This document shows positions 16,162 through 24,879 of a stretch of 64,000 nucleotides of DNA, piece after piece; within the stretch, counting starts at the first letter, position 1; each line of letters starts with the position of its first letter. The DNA comes from Olsenella_K absiana. GTDB lineage: Bacteria; Actinomycetota; Coriobacteriia; Coriobacteriales; Atopobiaceae. The stretch covers positions 62,001 to 126,000 of the forward strand of contig NZ_JAZGJQ010000003.1 of NCBI RefSeq assembly GCF_036408855.1, written 5' to 3'. The notes under the pieces were generated by a model, which did no database searches, was not told the origin of the DNA, and was given only the letters and a program-made list of their open reading frames with translations. Made by a program: the position numbers and the translations under genes.

Positions 16162-17145
16162 ATGCGGCTGTTCGCGTTTGCGCTCAGGGAGTACGACGAG
16201 CTCGGCTACCTCGAGGGGTACGCGGGGGAGCAGGGCTTCGAGTTCGGGTGGACCTCGGAGTACCCGAGCGAGGAGAACCTCGGCCTCGCGCGCGGTCACG
16301 ACGCCATCAGCTGCATCACCAACCCCATGGACGCGGCCCGCCTCGACGCCCTGCACGACCTGGGCGCCCGCTGGATCGCCACCCGCTCGATCGGCTACGA
16401 CCACATCGACGTTGCTCACGCGCGCTCGATCGGGATGCGCGTGGCGCACTCGGCCTACCCGCCCGAGGGCGTCGCCAACTACGCGATCATGCTGATGATG
16501 ATGGCGGCGCGCAAGATGAAGCTGATCGAGCGGACCGACGACGCGCAGGACTTCGGCCTGCACGGCAAGATCGGGCTCGACATCTCCCAGGCGACGGTCG
16601 GCGTCGTGGGGACGGGGCGCATCGGCGCGACCGTGGTGCGCCACCTGTCCGGGTTCGGCTGCAAGATCCTCGCCTGCGACCCCTACCCCTCCGAGGAGGT
16701 GGGCAGGCTCGCGACCTACGTGAGCTTGGACGAGCTTCTCGCCTCGTCGGACATCGTCACCCTGCACGCGCCCGGCCTGCCCGAGAACCACCACATGATC
16801 GACGCGGCCGCCTTCGCGCGGATGAGGCGCGGCGCCATCCTCGTCAACGCCGCGCGCGGCTCGCTCGTGGACACCGCCGCCCTCGTGGACGCCGTCGAGA
16901 CGGGCCAGCTCGGGGGAGCGGCGCTCGACACCATCGAGAACGAGAGCGACCTCTACTACCTGGACCGCTCGCGCGACGTGCTGCCCAACCGCGACCGCGC
17001 GGTGCTCAAGGGGCTGCCCAACGTGATCGTGACGCCGCACATGGCCTTCTACACGGAGGAGGACGTCCGGAACATGGTGCGCAGCTCGACGGGCGCGCTG
17101 CTCGCGTTCTCGCGCGGGGAGGACTCGCCCTTCGAGGTCAGGTAG
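16162..17145 (+). CDS. D-isomer-specific 2-hydroxyacid dehydrogenase (D-lactate dehydrogenase/VanH-like)
   Basis: A 327-residue NAD-dependent enzyme. The Rossmann motif is VGVVGTGRIGATVVRHL (about 145-161). The catalytic Arg is in VNAARGSLVD, the Glu in DTIENESD and the His in VTPHMAFYTEE. The run NYAIMLMMMAARKMKLI with SIGYDHID fits D-lactate dehydrogenases and VanH-type enzymes. D-lactate formation would suit a phosphoketolase fermenter, and the phosphoketolase gene is next. The ATG at 16162 follows GGGAGGAAAG; an upstream ATG at 16144 has no ribosome site. Other 2-hydroxyacids remain possible. Confidence 0.87.
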   Translation: MRLFAFALREYDELGYLEGYAGEQGFEFGWTSEYPSEENLGLARGHDAISCITNPMDAARLDALHDLGARWIATRSIGYDHIDVAHARSIGMRVAHSAYPPEGVANYAIMLMMMAARKMKLIERTDDAQDFGLHGKIGLDISQATVGVVGTGRIGATVVRHLSGFGCKILACDPYPSEEVGRLATYVSLDELLASSDIVTLHAPGLPENHHMIDAAAFARMRRGAILVNAARGSLVDTAALVDAVETGQLGGAALDTIENESDLYYLDRSRDVLPNRDRAVLKGLPNVIVTPHMAFYTEEDVRNMVRSSTGALLAFSRGEDSPFEVR

Positions 17146-17302
17146 CGCGCGTGGAGGGGCGCCGAGGCCCTAAAAATTCGAAGGTAGTCAGTAAACAGAG
17201 TTGAACAAAGTGAATGTTCTCTTCTCGATTACTGAGCGGGGAACGGGGCGTATAGTTACGGGAGCGGTACATATTGCGGGAAATGTAGGATACTTTGTGT
17301 GC

Positions 17303-17325
17303 AGATTCAGAAACACTCTGAATCT
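17303..17325. promoter_or_regulatory. Perfect 9-bp inverted repeat upstream of phosphoketolase
   Basis: AGATTCAGA-AACAC-TCTGAATCT lies about 85 bp before the phosphoketolase start, in an unusually A+T-rich leader. It could be an operator or an RNA hairpin. Confidence 0.55.
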
Positions 17326-17346
17326 TACGAACGTTGTAGGTATCGG

Positions 17347-17371
17347 AACATACCATTAACTTGCGTATGTT
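17347..17371. promoter_or_regulatory. Second inverted repeat upstream of phosphoketolase
   Basis: AACATAC-N11-GTATGTT (half-sites 18 bp centre to centre) lies 38 bp before the start codon. The spacing suits a dimeric repressor; the cognate protein is unknown. Confidence 0.45.
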
Positions 17372-17408
17372 TCGGAAGAGATGCAGGCGAGCAACGAAGG
17401 AGAACGAC

Positions 17409-19913
17409 ATGCCACAACCCACGATCGGCACTCCCTGGAAGAAGCTCAACACCCCTGTGAGCGAGGAGGAGATCTCCTGGCTGGACAAGTACTGGCGCTG
17501 CGCCAACTACCTCTCCGTCGGCCAGATCTACCTTCGCTCCAACCCCCTCATGAGGGCTGACTTCAAGAACCAGGACGGCCCGGATGGGTTCACCCGCGAG
17601 GACGTCAAGCACCGCCTCGTCGGCCACTGGGGGACCACGCCCGGCCTGAACTTCCTCTTCGGCCACGTCAACCGCCTCATCCACGACCACCAGCAGAACG
17701 CCATCTTCCTGATGGGCCCCGGCCACGGCGGACCCGCCGGCACCTCCCAGTCCCTGCTCGACGGCACCTATCGCGAGGTCCGTCCCGACATCACCGACGA
17801 CGAGGCCGGCCTTCAGAAGTTCTTCCGCCAGTTCTCCTACCCCGGCGGCATCCCCAGCCACTACGCGCCCGAGACCCCCGGCTCCATCCACGAGGGCGGC
17901 GAGCTCGGCTACGTGCTCTCCCACGCCTACGGCTCCGTGCTCGACAACCCCAGCATGCTCGCGGTCGCCGTGGTGGGCGACGGCGAGGCCGAGACCGGCC
18001 CGCTTGCCACCAGCTGGCAGACCAACAAGTTCATGGACCCGCTGACCGACGGCATCGTCCTGCCGATCCTGCACCTGAACGGCTACAAGATCGCCAACCC
18101 GACCATCCTCGCCCGCATCTCCGACGGCGAGCGCGACGAGTTCTTCCGCGGCATGGGCTACCACCCCTACAACTTCGTCGCCGGCTTCGACGACGAGGAC
18201 CACTCCTCCATCCACCGTCGCTTCGCGGCGCTGCTCGAGGCCGTCTTCGACGAGATCTGCGACATCAAGAGCCGCGCGGCCGCCGGCGAGGCGTCCCGCC
18301 CGTTCTACCCGATGATCATCTTCCGCACCCCCAAGGGCTGGACGTGCCCCAAGGAGATCGACGGCAAGAAGACCGAGGGCTCTTGGCGTGCCCACCAGGT
18401 GCCGCTGGCGTCCGCCCGCGACACCGAGGCCCACTTCGAGGTCCTCAAGGGCTGGATGGAGTCCTACGAGCCGGAGGGCCTCTTCGACGAGAAGGGCGCC
18501 ATCCGCTCCGAGGTCACCGAGTTCATGCCTGAGGGCGACCTTCGCCTGGGCGCCAACCCCAACGCCAACGGCGGCAGGGTCCGCGAGGAGCTTGACCTCC
18601 CCAAGGCCGAGGACTTCGCGGTCGACGTCGAGGAGGCCGGCCACGGCTCCGGCGCCACCGAGGCCACCCGCGTCCTCGGCGAGTACACCGGCGCGCTGAT
18701 CAACGACAACCGCGACCGCTTCCGCATCTTCGGGCCCGACGAGACGGCATCCAACCGCCTGCAGCCGAGCTACCAGGTGACCGACAAGCAGTGGTTCAAC
18801 GGCGACCTCAACGACGACCCCGCCAACGACGAGCACATCTCGCCCGTGGGCAACGTCATCGAGCAGCTCTCCGAGCACCAGTGCGAGGGCCTTCTCGAGG
18901 GCTACCTGCTGACCGGCCGCCACGGCCTGTGGTCCAGCTACGAGTCCTTCGTGCACATCGTCGACTCCATGGTCAACCAGCACGCCAAGTGGCTCGAGGC
19001 CACCGTGCGCCACATCCCCTGGCGCAAGCCCATCTCCGGCCTCAACATGCTGCTCTCCAGCCACGTCTGGCGCCAGGACCACAACGGCTTCTCCCACCAG
19101 GACCCCGGCTTCGTCGACGTCCTTCTCAACAAGGACTTCAACAACGACCACGTCGTGAACATCTACTACCCGGCTGACGCGAACCTGCTGCTCGCCGTGG
19201 CCGAGCGCGCCTACACCTCGACCAACTGCATCAACGCCGTCTTCGCCGGCAAGCAGCCCGCGCCGACGTGGGTCTCGCTCGACGAGGCCCGCGAGGAGCT
19301 GAAGCAGGGCGCCGCCGAGTGGAAGTGGGCCTCCACCGCCACCTCCGACGAGGACTGCGACATCGTCCTCGGCTGCTGCGGCGACGTGCCGACCCAGGAG
19401 ACCATGGCCGCCGTCGAGCTGCTCGACAAGCTCGGTGTCAAGGTCCGCGTGGTCAACGTGGTCGACCTGCTGAGCCTGCAGAACGCCTCCGAGAACGACC
19501 ACGCCATGAGCGACGAGCGCTTCGTCGAGCTCTTCGGGGCCGACAAGCCCGTGCTCTTCGCGTTCCACGCCTATCCCGGCACGATCCGCCGCCTCATCTG
19601 GGACCGCCCGAACCACGACAACTTCCACGTCCACGGCTACGAGGAGCAGGGCTCCACGACCACGCCGTACGACATGCTGCGCCTGAACCACATGGACCGC
19701 TGGGCGCTCGCCGCTGACGCCCTCGGCATCCTCGACGCCGAGAAGTGGGCCGACCAGATCGCCGAGTGGAACAAGTTCCGCGAGGACGCCTTCCAGTTCG
19801 CGGTCGACAACGGCTACGACCACCCCGCGTTCACCGACTGGGTGTGGCACGGCGCCAAGGACCGCGGCGCCGCGATCAGCGCGACGAAGGCCACCGGCGG
19901 CGACAACGAGTAG
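17409..19913 (+). CDS. xfp: Xylulose-5-phosphate/fructose-6-phosphate phosphoketolase
   Basis: An 834-residue thiamine-diphosphate enzyme that splits xylulose-5-P or fructose-6-P to acetyl phosphate, the key step of the bifid shunt and heterolactic fermentation. It begins [37 protein letters not shown] in pattern. The diphosphate loop is [10 protein letters not shown] and the Mg/ThDP motif [14 protein letters not shown] (about 194-207). The late motifs [18 protein letters not shown] and [12 protein letters not shown] are typical of XFP. The ATG at 17409 follows AAGGAG. Codon use is strongly biased to C-ending codons, consistent with high expression. The leader is 263 bp and A+T-rich, with two inverted repeats, suggesting regulation. 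Gene and terminator stand alone. Confidence 0.97.
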   Translation: MPQPTIGTPWKKLNTPVSEEEISWLDKYWRCANYLSVGQIYLRSNPLMRADFKNQDGPDGFTREDVKHRLVGHWGTTPGLNFLFGHVNRLIHDHQQNAIFLMGPGHGGPAGTSQSLLDGTYREVRPDITDDEAGLQKFFRQFSYPGGIPSHYAPETPGSIHEGGELGYVLSHAYGSVLDNPSMLAVAVVGDGEAETGPLATSWQTNKFMDPLTDGIVLPILHLNGYKIANPTILARISDGERDEFFRGMGYHPYNFVAGFDDEDHSSIHRRFAALLEAVFDEICDIKSRAAAGEASRPFYPMIIFRTPKGWTCPKEIDGKKTEGSWRAHQVPLASARDTEAHFEVLKGWMESYEPEGLFDEKGAIRSEVTEFMPEGDLRLGANPNANGGRVREELDLPKAEDFAVDVEEAGHGSGATEATRVLGEYTGALINDNRDRFRIFGPDETASNRLQPSYQVTDKQWFNGDLNDDPANDEHISPVGNVIEQLSEHQCEGLLEGYLLTGRHGLWSSYESFVHIVDSMVNQHAKWLEATVRHIPWRKPISGLNMLLSSHVWRQDHNGFSHQDPGFVDVLLNKDFNNDHVVNIYYPADANLLLAVAERAYTSTNCINAVFAGKQPAPTWVSLDEAREELKQGAAEWKWASTATSDEDCDIVLGCCGDVPTQETMAAVELLDKLGVKVRVVNVVDLLSLQNASENDHAMSDERFVELFGADKPVLFAFHAYPGTIRRLIWDRPNHDNFHVHGYEEQGSTTTPYDMLRLNHMDRWALAADALGILDAEKWADQIAEWNKFREDAFQFAVDNGYDHPAFTDWVWHGAKDRGAAISATKATGGDNE

Positions 19914-20022
19914 CCTGCCGCCAGGATGCCGCGAGGGGCCCACGAGGTACTGAGGGTCCCCGGGGCACTGAGAGTCCGGACCGGGCGGTGCCGAGACGGC
20001 GTCGCCCGGCCCGGCGAGATGA

Positions 20023-20060
20023 GGGGGAGGGCACGCAGCGTGCTGCGGCCCTCCCTTCTC
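20023..20060 (+). terminator. Terminator of the phosphoketolase gene
   Basis: A long stem, GGGAGGGC-A-CGCAGC paired with GCTGCG-GCCCTCCC, followed by TTCTCGT. The U-tract is short. Confidence 0.65.
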
Positions 20061-20142
20061 GTATGACAGGCGGTCGCACCGAGGGTCTGCGTCCGCAACG
20101 GCCACCTGCGTCCGCAACGGGCGCCTAGAGGAAGGGAAGCAC

Positions 20143-20499
20143 ATGCAGGAGATCACCAAGTGGATTGCGACGCTGGTCGCGGCGGAGTTCGTCTACATCT
20201 TCATCCTGGAGACGGTCATGACGACCTCGGACACCACGGCGAAGGCGCTCGGACTTGATCCCGAGAGCCTGAAGCACGAGGACATGCAAGTCTCGATGAG
20301 GAACCAGGGCGTCTACAACCTCGGCATCGCGGGCCTCTCGCTCATGGCGGCCTGGGTCGCGGACTCGAAGGTCATGCTCGCAGCGGTTATGGTCTACATC
20401 GTGGCGGTCGCCGCGTACGGGAGCATGACGGTGAGCAAGAGCATCCTGGTGAAGCAGGGCGGCTTCGCCATAGTCGCCCTGCTCTCGATGATCGTGTAG
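20143..20499 (+). CDS. DUF1304 family membrane protein
   Basis: A 118-residue protein with four predicted helices. FVYIFILETVMT near the N-terminus, MRNQGVYNLGIAGLSLMAAW in the middle and the glycine-rich final helix match DUF1304 proteins, whose function is unknown. The ATG follows AGGAAGG. It is a single gene bounded by the phosphoketolase terminator and its own hairpin. Confidence 0.8.
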   Translation: MQEITKWIATLVAAEFVYIFILETVMTTSDTTAKALGLDPESLKHEDMQVSMRNQGVYNLGIAGLSLMAAWVADSKVMLAAVMVYIVAVAAYGSMTVSKSILVKQGGFAIVALLSMIV

Positions 20500-20534
20500 G
20501 GGGCAGCGAGGTCCCCCGGAGTCCTCGCTGCCCC
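20500..20534 (+). terminator. Hairpin directly after the DUF1304 stop codon
   Basis: Perfect 12-bp arms GGGGCAGCGAGG/CCTCGCTGCCCC with an 11-base loop start on the base after the stop. No U-tract follows, so it may be Rho-assisted or protect the 3' end. Confidence 0.55.
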
Positions 20535-20572
20535 CGGGGGCCGGGGCTTACCGGGGGAGCCCCCGGGCCCTT

Positions 20573-20605
20573 GGGGCCCCTGGGGGCCGGGGGCCACTGG
20601 GGGGG
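20573..20605 (+). other. Putative G-quadruplex-forming sequence between convergent genes
   Basis: Four G-runs of 4, 5, 5 and 7 bases separated by loops of 5, 2 and 5 bases on the plus strand. It lies between the ends of DUF1304 and telA, in a wider run of alternating G and C blocks (20530-20605). Confidence 0.6.
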
Positions 20606-20632
20606 CGGTCCTTCTCGACCGCGGGCGCCCAG

Positions 20633-21811
20633 CTACAGGCGCCGCGCCTGCTCGAGAAGGGCCTCCTTGAGGTCGGCCTCCATCTGGCGCATGCGCTGCT
20701 GCGCCTCGGCGCGCTGGGCGCGGCCCTCCTCCTGGACCTGGATCGTGTCCTTTATGGTGGCGATGAGCTCGGAGTTGACCTCCTGCAGCGTGTCGACGTC
20801 CACGACGCCGCGCTGGTTGGCCTTCTCGGTGTCGATGGCGCCCTGGTGGAGGGCCTTGGCGTTCTCGCGCATCAGGCGGTTGGTGACGTCGTCGACGTTC
20901 TTTTGCAGGTCGAGCGCACGCCGCTGGTTCTCGAGGCCGAGTGCGATCACCATCTGGCTCTTCCACATGGGGATGGTGAGGCTGACGGTCGTCGAGATCT
21001 TGTCGGCGATGACCTGGTCGGCGCTCTGCAGGATCTTGATCTGGGGGCAGCTTTGCAGCGCCACGACGCTCACGCGGTCCAGGTCGTCGAGGTGCTTCTC
21101 GAACCGGTCGAGCTTCCCCTTGAAGTCCTTGAGCACCTGGCCGGCCATCGGGTCGCCGGAGGCCTGGGCCTCACGCTCGAGGCGCGGCAGCTGGTCGGCG
21201 CGGAACGCGGCCAGCGCCTGCTCGCCGGCGGCGACGTAGATCTTGAGCTGGCGGTACTGCGCCACGGAGCGCTCGTAGAGGCGGTCGTACATCGCGATGT
21301 CTGAGATCATCTGCGCCTGGCTCTGCTCGAGCCGGCCGACGATCTCGTCCACCTGCGGCGCGACCTTCTGGTACTCGCGGCGGATCTGGTCGGCCTTCAT
21401 CACCACGTTGCCGATGATCGGGACCTTGCGGATGCCGGAGAGCGAGCTGTCGTCCACGGTCGTGAGCAGCTCGCGCAGGAGCTGGCCTGCCTCGCCGGTG
21501 TCCTTGCTCGACACCTTTGCGAGGACCGTGTCGGAGAAGTCCGCCATGTCGCGCTGGGCGTCGGCGGCGTAGGTCTGGTCTATCGCCGCCTGGCCGAAGT
21601 CGATGGTGCGCGCGATCTCGTCGGCTTTGCGCTTGTCCTCGGGGGAGAGTGCGGTCGCGCGGGCGACGACCTGCTGCTCCGTCTGGCCCTGGGGGCTGAG
21701 GTCGTCCGCGGTGGCGGCCGTCGGGCTCATGAGGGACTCGAGCGAGACGGCCGGCGGGTCGGCCGGCGCGCCGGGTCGGGGGTCGCTGGGAAGCGCGGTT
21801 TCCTGTGCCAT
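20633..21811 (-). CDS. telA: TelA-like toxic-anion-resistance protein
   Basis: A 392-residue soluble coiled-coil protein of the TelA family (tellurite, bacteriocin or envelope-stress tolerance; mechanism unclear). Landmarks are LLTTVDDSSLSGIRKVPIIGNVV, VAPQVDEIVGRLEQSQAQMISDIAMYDRLYERS and KISTTVSLTIPMWKSQMVIAL, all in the expected order. The first 45 residues are a Pro/Ala-rich tail. The ATG at 21811 follows GGAGG. It lies 40 bp after the ArsC-like gene on the same strand, so the two may share a transcript. Confidence 0.9.
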   Translation of the reverse strand: MAQETALPSDPRPGAPADPPAVSLESLMSPTAATADDLSPQGQTEQQVVARATALSPEDKRKADEIARTIDFGQAAIDQTYAADAQRDMADFSDTVLAKVSSKDTGEAGQLLRELLTTVDDSSLSGIRKVPIIGNVVMKADQIRREYQKVAPQVDEIVGRLEQSQAQMISDIAMYDRLYERSVAQYRQLKIYVAAGEQALAAFRADQLPRLEREAQASGDPMAGQVLKDFKGKLDRFEKHLDDLDRVSVVALQSCPQIKILQSADQVIADKISTTVSLTIPMWKSQMVIALGLENQRRALDLQKNVDDVTNRLMRENAKALHQGAIDTEKANQRGVVDVDTLQEVNSELIATIKDTIQVQEEGRAQRAEAQQRMRQMEADLKEALLEQARRL

Positions 21812-21851
21812 GATGCCTCCTGGGATTGGGTTTCCTACGATGTGCTTTCGG

Positions 21852-22217
21852 CTAGACGCCGAGCGCCTCTGACCACGCGTCCTCCTTGAAGCCCGGCGTG
21901 AGGGGCTTGCCGTCGACGAGCAGCAAGGGGCGCTTCACCAGCATGCCGTCGGTCGCGAGGAGCGCGTAGGCCTCCTGGTCGCTCATGCCGTCGTCGAGCC
22001 GCTGCTTGACGCCCTTCTCGCGATAGAGCCTGCCCGAGGTGTTGAAGAAGCGGCGGATGGGCAGGCCGGATGCGGCGTGCCATGCGGCGAGCTCCTCGGC
22101 GCTGGGGTTCTTCTCCACTATGTTCCTGTCCTGGAAGGCGACGTGGTGGTCCTCCAGCCACCGCTTGGCCTTCTTGCAGGTGGAGCACCTGGGATACTCG
22201 ATGAGTAGGACTTCCAT
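21852..22217 (-). CDS. ArsC/Spx-family thioredoxin-fold reductase
   Basis: A 121-residue protein of the ArsC-like family. The active-site pattern YPRCSTCKKAKRWLE has CxxC, as in YffB/Spx-type members, while true arsenate reductases of this fold use one cysteine with an arginine triad. Further matches are FNTSGRLYRE and GMLVKRPLLLVDGK with the cis-Pro loop. A role as arsenate reductase or a redox regulator cannot be decided. AAGGAG precedes the ATG at 22217. It is upstream of telA and divergent from the histidine phosphatase gene. Confidence 0.85.
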   Translation of the reverse strand: MEVLLIEYPRCSTCKKAKRWLEDHHVAFQDRNIVEKNPSAEELAAWHAASGLPIRRFFNTSGRLYREKGVKQRLDDGMSDQEAYALLATDGMLVKRPLLLVDGKPLTPGFKEDAWSEALGV

Positions 22218-22421
22218 GGGGTCTCCTTCCTCGGTGCGCGACGGCCGCTCGTGCGCGAGGGCGTCTGGGTGTAGAGTATCCCACGAATCGAAGGAGGGGC
22301 GGGGCCTGCGCCGGGGTAGGCGCCGGACGGCTTTGGCCGCTGCGCTGGGGCCAGCGCACCGCGCGCCGCCCGTGCGTGCCGGGCGACTCCTGCGAGCGGC
22401 GGGTCACGGCGGGGAGGCTGG

Positions 22422-23252
22422 ATGAAGACGGTCACGTTCTACTACGTCCGCCACGGCAAGACCGAGTTCAACGACGAAGGCGTCATCCAGGGAGGCCGCG
22501 TCGACTCGCCGCTTGTGCCAGAGACGCTTCCCGTGATCGAGCAGAGCGCCCGCGCGCTTGCGGGGATCGGCTTCGCGCGCTGCTACTGCTCGCCGCTGGG
22601 GCGTGCGCAAGAGACCGCCCGGCTGCTGGTCGACGGCATGGGGGAGACGGGCCGACTCGAGGTCCGTACCCTCGACGACCTGCGAGAGTTCGACTTCGGT
22701 GAAGTCGACGGCAAGAGGTATGCCGACTTCGCGCCCCGCTTCGTCCGCTGCTTCGTGCGACAGGACTTCTCGTCCGTCGGCGGCGAGAGCGGGCGGCAGG
22801 TGCGCGCTCGCGTCCGGCGCGCGTTCTCGCGGATGCTCTCCGAGAGCGCGGACGACGATGCCGTGCTGGTGGTCGCGCACGGTGCGCTCTTCAGGTACGT
22901 GCTGCTCGAGTTCGCGGGCGACATGGGACCGCTCGGACGCAGGCTCAGGAGCCTGACGGTGCGTACGCCCAACGCGGGGATCGGCGTCGTGGTGGGCTGC
23001 GAGGCGGATGGGGAACGTGACGCCGCTGCGGGCGGCGCTGCCGCAGGTGCTGGCACGGGCGCTGGCACGGGCGCTGACGGCGGCTCTGGCGCGGGTGGCG
23101 CTGGTGGCGTGGACAGCTGTGGGGTCGCTGGCGCGGGCGGTAGCCCCGACGTCGTCCGCGGAGGCCTCGGCCATGGGATGAGCTTCCGGCTCGTCCAGCT
23201 GCCGCTGAGTGGCGAGGACTTCGCGAAGACGCGGTACGGTGAACCTCGATAG
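22422..23252 (+). CDS. Histidine phosphatase (phosphoglycerate-mutase-like) family protein
   Basis: A 276-residue protein. The catalytic RHG motif is in FYYVRHGKTEFN (about residues 10-12), the second arginine in YCSPLGRAQETA, the acid in REFDFGEVDG and the second catalytic His in VVAHGALFRYV. The natural substrate is unknown. Between about 190 and 245 there is a Gly/Ala/Thr-rich insertion encoded by short G+C repeats, after which the C-terminal strand resumes (MSFRLVQL). The ATG at 22422 follows GGGGAGG. It is divergent from the ArsC-like gene. Confidence 0.88.
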   Translation: MKTVTFYYVRHGKTEFNDEGVIQGGRVDSPLVPETLPVIEQSARALAGIGFARCYCSPLGRAQETARLLVDGMGETGRLEVRTLDDLREFDFGEVDGKRYADFAPRFVRCFVRQDFSSVGGESGRQVRARVRRAFSRMLSESADDDAVLVVAHGALFRYVLLEFAGDMGPLGRRLRSLTVRTPNAGIGVVVGCEADGERDAAAGGAAAGAGTGAGTGADGGSGAGGAGGVDSCGVAGAGGSPDVVRGGLGHGMSFRLVQLPLSGEDFAKTRYGEPR

Positions 23253-23390
23253 CGTGACCCGATGCGCGGCATTTGGACGCGGACGGGACTCGGGGTCGTC
23301 TGGCCGCCCGTCCCTCCCGCAGTCCCTGTGCACGCCGTACGCGTCCCGAGAATGGGAGGGCACCGAAAATCAAAATTGCAAAAGAATTGA

Positions 23391-23446
23391 GCAAATCGCT
23401 TTTACTGAATAAAATCGGCAGAAATTGTCCGATAAACGCGATTTGC
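23391..23446. repeat. 56-bp imperfect palindrome, copy C
   Basis: It begins GCAAATCGCTTTTACTGAAT and ends AACGCGATTTGC, matching copies A and B in ends and length. It is followed after 7 bp by copy D. Confidence 0.85.
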
Positions 23447-23453
23447 CGGGGGC

Positions 23454-23509
23454 GCAAATCGCGTTTATCGGACAAAAAATCGAAAAAATGTTCGGAAAAA
23501 GCGATTTGC
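23454..23509. repeat. 56-bp imperfect palindrome, copy D
   Basis: GCAAATCGCGTTTATCGGAC at the start and AAAAGCGATTTGC at the end. Same orientation as copy C, giving a head-to-tail pair as at 1272-1390. Confidence 0.85.
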
Positions 23510-23646
23510 GTAGTTTACGCCCGGCACGCAGAGGTGAACTGTGGAACGCAGCATAGAGGTCCACGACGCCAGGCGGCCACACGCGGCCTGTGCGGCCAAG
23601 GCCGGAGCCGCATTTCGGGGCTTCCCATCGGCCCTCCCGTCACGCG

Positions 23647-24636
23647 TCAACGCCGCGGCACTCCGGCGCAGTTGAGGAGCGTACGAAACCCTTCCGTATG
23701 CAACACGTCCGAGAAGGTGAACCGGACGACCTTCGCACCGAGCAGGCTGAGCTTCGACTCTCGGATGCGCTCTCTGGACATGACCTCGGCGACCGGACGT
23801 CCTCCGGTCATCTCGGGCTCGTAGTACTTCTCGAGGCCATCGAGCTCACCGAGAATGAGTCCGCCGTCTGCCGCGGCCCAGCAGAAGTCGACGCGAAAGA
23901 CGTGCCCGGGCCTGAGGGGGTCGGGAAACGTCGCCTGGAGCTGCGGGGCGGCGAAGCCCAGCGAGAGCATCGTGGCCCGGGCGTACGACTCCCCGCCGTT
24001 CTCGCTCAGCGGGTTGGCCCACTTCGCGACCCCGAGCGCCCTGTCGAGTGCCTCGCGTTCGCCGCGTCCGCGGACGTGCAGGGCGAGGAGCTCGCTTCTC
24101 AGGTCGTCCAGCTGGACCTGACGGCTACGGAGATATGAGTCCGCGACGGAGAGCGCCCGGGGAAAGTCCAGCTCGGAGAGGCAGTCGAGGAGCGTCCGGG
24201 CGATGGTGGTGACCCTGGCCTCGTTCGCCATCACGAACTCCAACGGGTGGGAGGGGTCCTGCCGCACCAAGACGCCGCCCGTGCCCGAGGGGCGCGTGCG
24301 AGAGGTCCTGACGTTCAGCACGTCGGCATCGAGGAGCGGAACCTCGAGCCCGTGCGCGATCGCCGCAGGCGCCTGCCGGAAGCCCCAGCTCCCGGTCGAG
24401 TCCGACACCGACCTCATCACGTGGAGCACCCTGTCGGCGGGCGTCAGCGACTCCCAGTACCTCGTGCGCGCGAACAGGCCCCGCCGGGGCGAGACGAACG
24501 TCCCGCCGCGGACGCGCTGCCTGAGGAGGGCCGCCTCTGCGGGGTCGTCCGGGCGAAGGCATCTCCCGCGGCGTTCCGCCGACCGGGCGTGAGCCTCGAT
24601 CGATGCGCTCTGCGACTTCCCGTAGCCACGGGCCAT
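23647..24636 (-). CDS. AbiEi-like winged-helix protein with a DUF559/Vsr-like nuclease C-terminus
   Basis: A 329-residue protein recognised only in outline. The N-terminal half (GTFVSPRRGLFARTRYWESL, ALLRQRVRGG) resembles AbiEi-type antitoxin winged helices. The C-terminal half has ENGGESYARATMLSLGF, RVDFCWAAADGGLILGELDG and VVRFTFSDVL, the layout of the PD-(D/E)XK-like domain of DUF559/Vsr proteins. Such proteins are common in actinobacteria and are often mislabelled. No AbiEii nucleotidyltransferase toxin gene is adjacent. The ATG at 24634-24636 has only AAGGGGG as a ribosome site; an in-frame upstream GTG at 24679-24681 is possible. It lies beside repeat copies C and D. Confidence 0.55.
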   Translation of the reverse strand: MARGYGKSQSASIEAHARSAERRGRCLRPDDPAEAALLRQRVRGGTFVSPRRGLFARTRYWESLTPADRVLHVMRSVSDSTGSWGFRQAPAAIAHGLEVPLLDADVLNVRTSRTRPSGTGGVLVRQDPSHPLEFVMANEARVTTIARTLLDCLSELDFPRALSVADSYLRSRQVQLDDLRSELLALHVRGRGEREALDRALGVAKWANPLSENGGESYARATMLSLGFAAPQLQATFPDPLRPGHVFRVDFCWAAADGGLILGELDGLEKYYEPEMTGGRPVAEVMSRERIRESKLSLLGAKVVRFTFSDVLHTEGFRTLLNCAGVPRR

Positions 24637-24879
24637 CCGCTCGCCCCCTTGGGCTCCGATGCGTGCTGGTGCGGGAACCATAGCAGAGGATGCGTCGCCG
24701 TGCCTTGTGAGCCTCTGGCGGCCTTGTGGCAGCGTGCTCGCAGCCGGCGCACGTAAGGCCTGGTCACCGCGGCTGGTGTGGGCGTTCTGTGCCAGGCTTC
24801 CATGTTCGTGAGCGCGGGGTCGCCGCGCGCCAGGGGCCGCCGCACGCCCGAGCCCACGCCCGGGGCCGCCAGCTGCCCC

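Larger units (their letters stand above)
23253..23646. other. 394-bp non-coding spacer carrying two palindromic repeats
   Basis: It holds A+T-rich DNA and repeat copies C and D at 23391-23509. No credible gene or promoter was seen outside the repeats. The flanking genes converge. Confidence 0.6.

Noticed and set aside
17325..20159. A 944-codon open frame opposite phosphoketolase
   Set aside because: It mirrors the codon bias of the sense gene and has no recognisable domain or ribosome-binding site.
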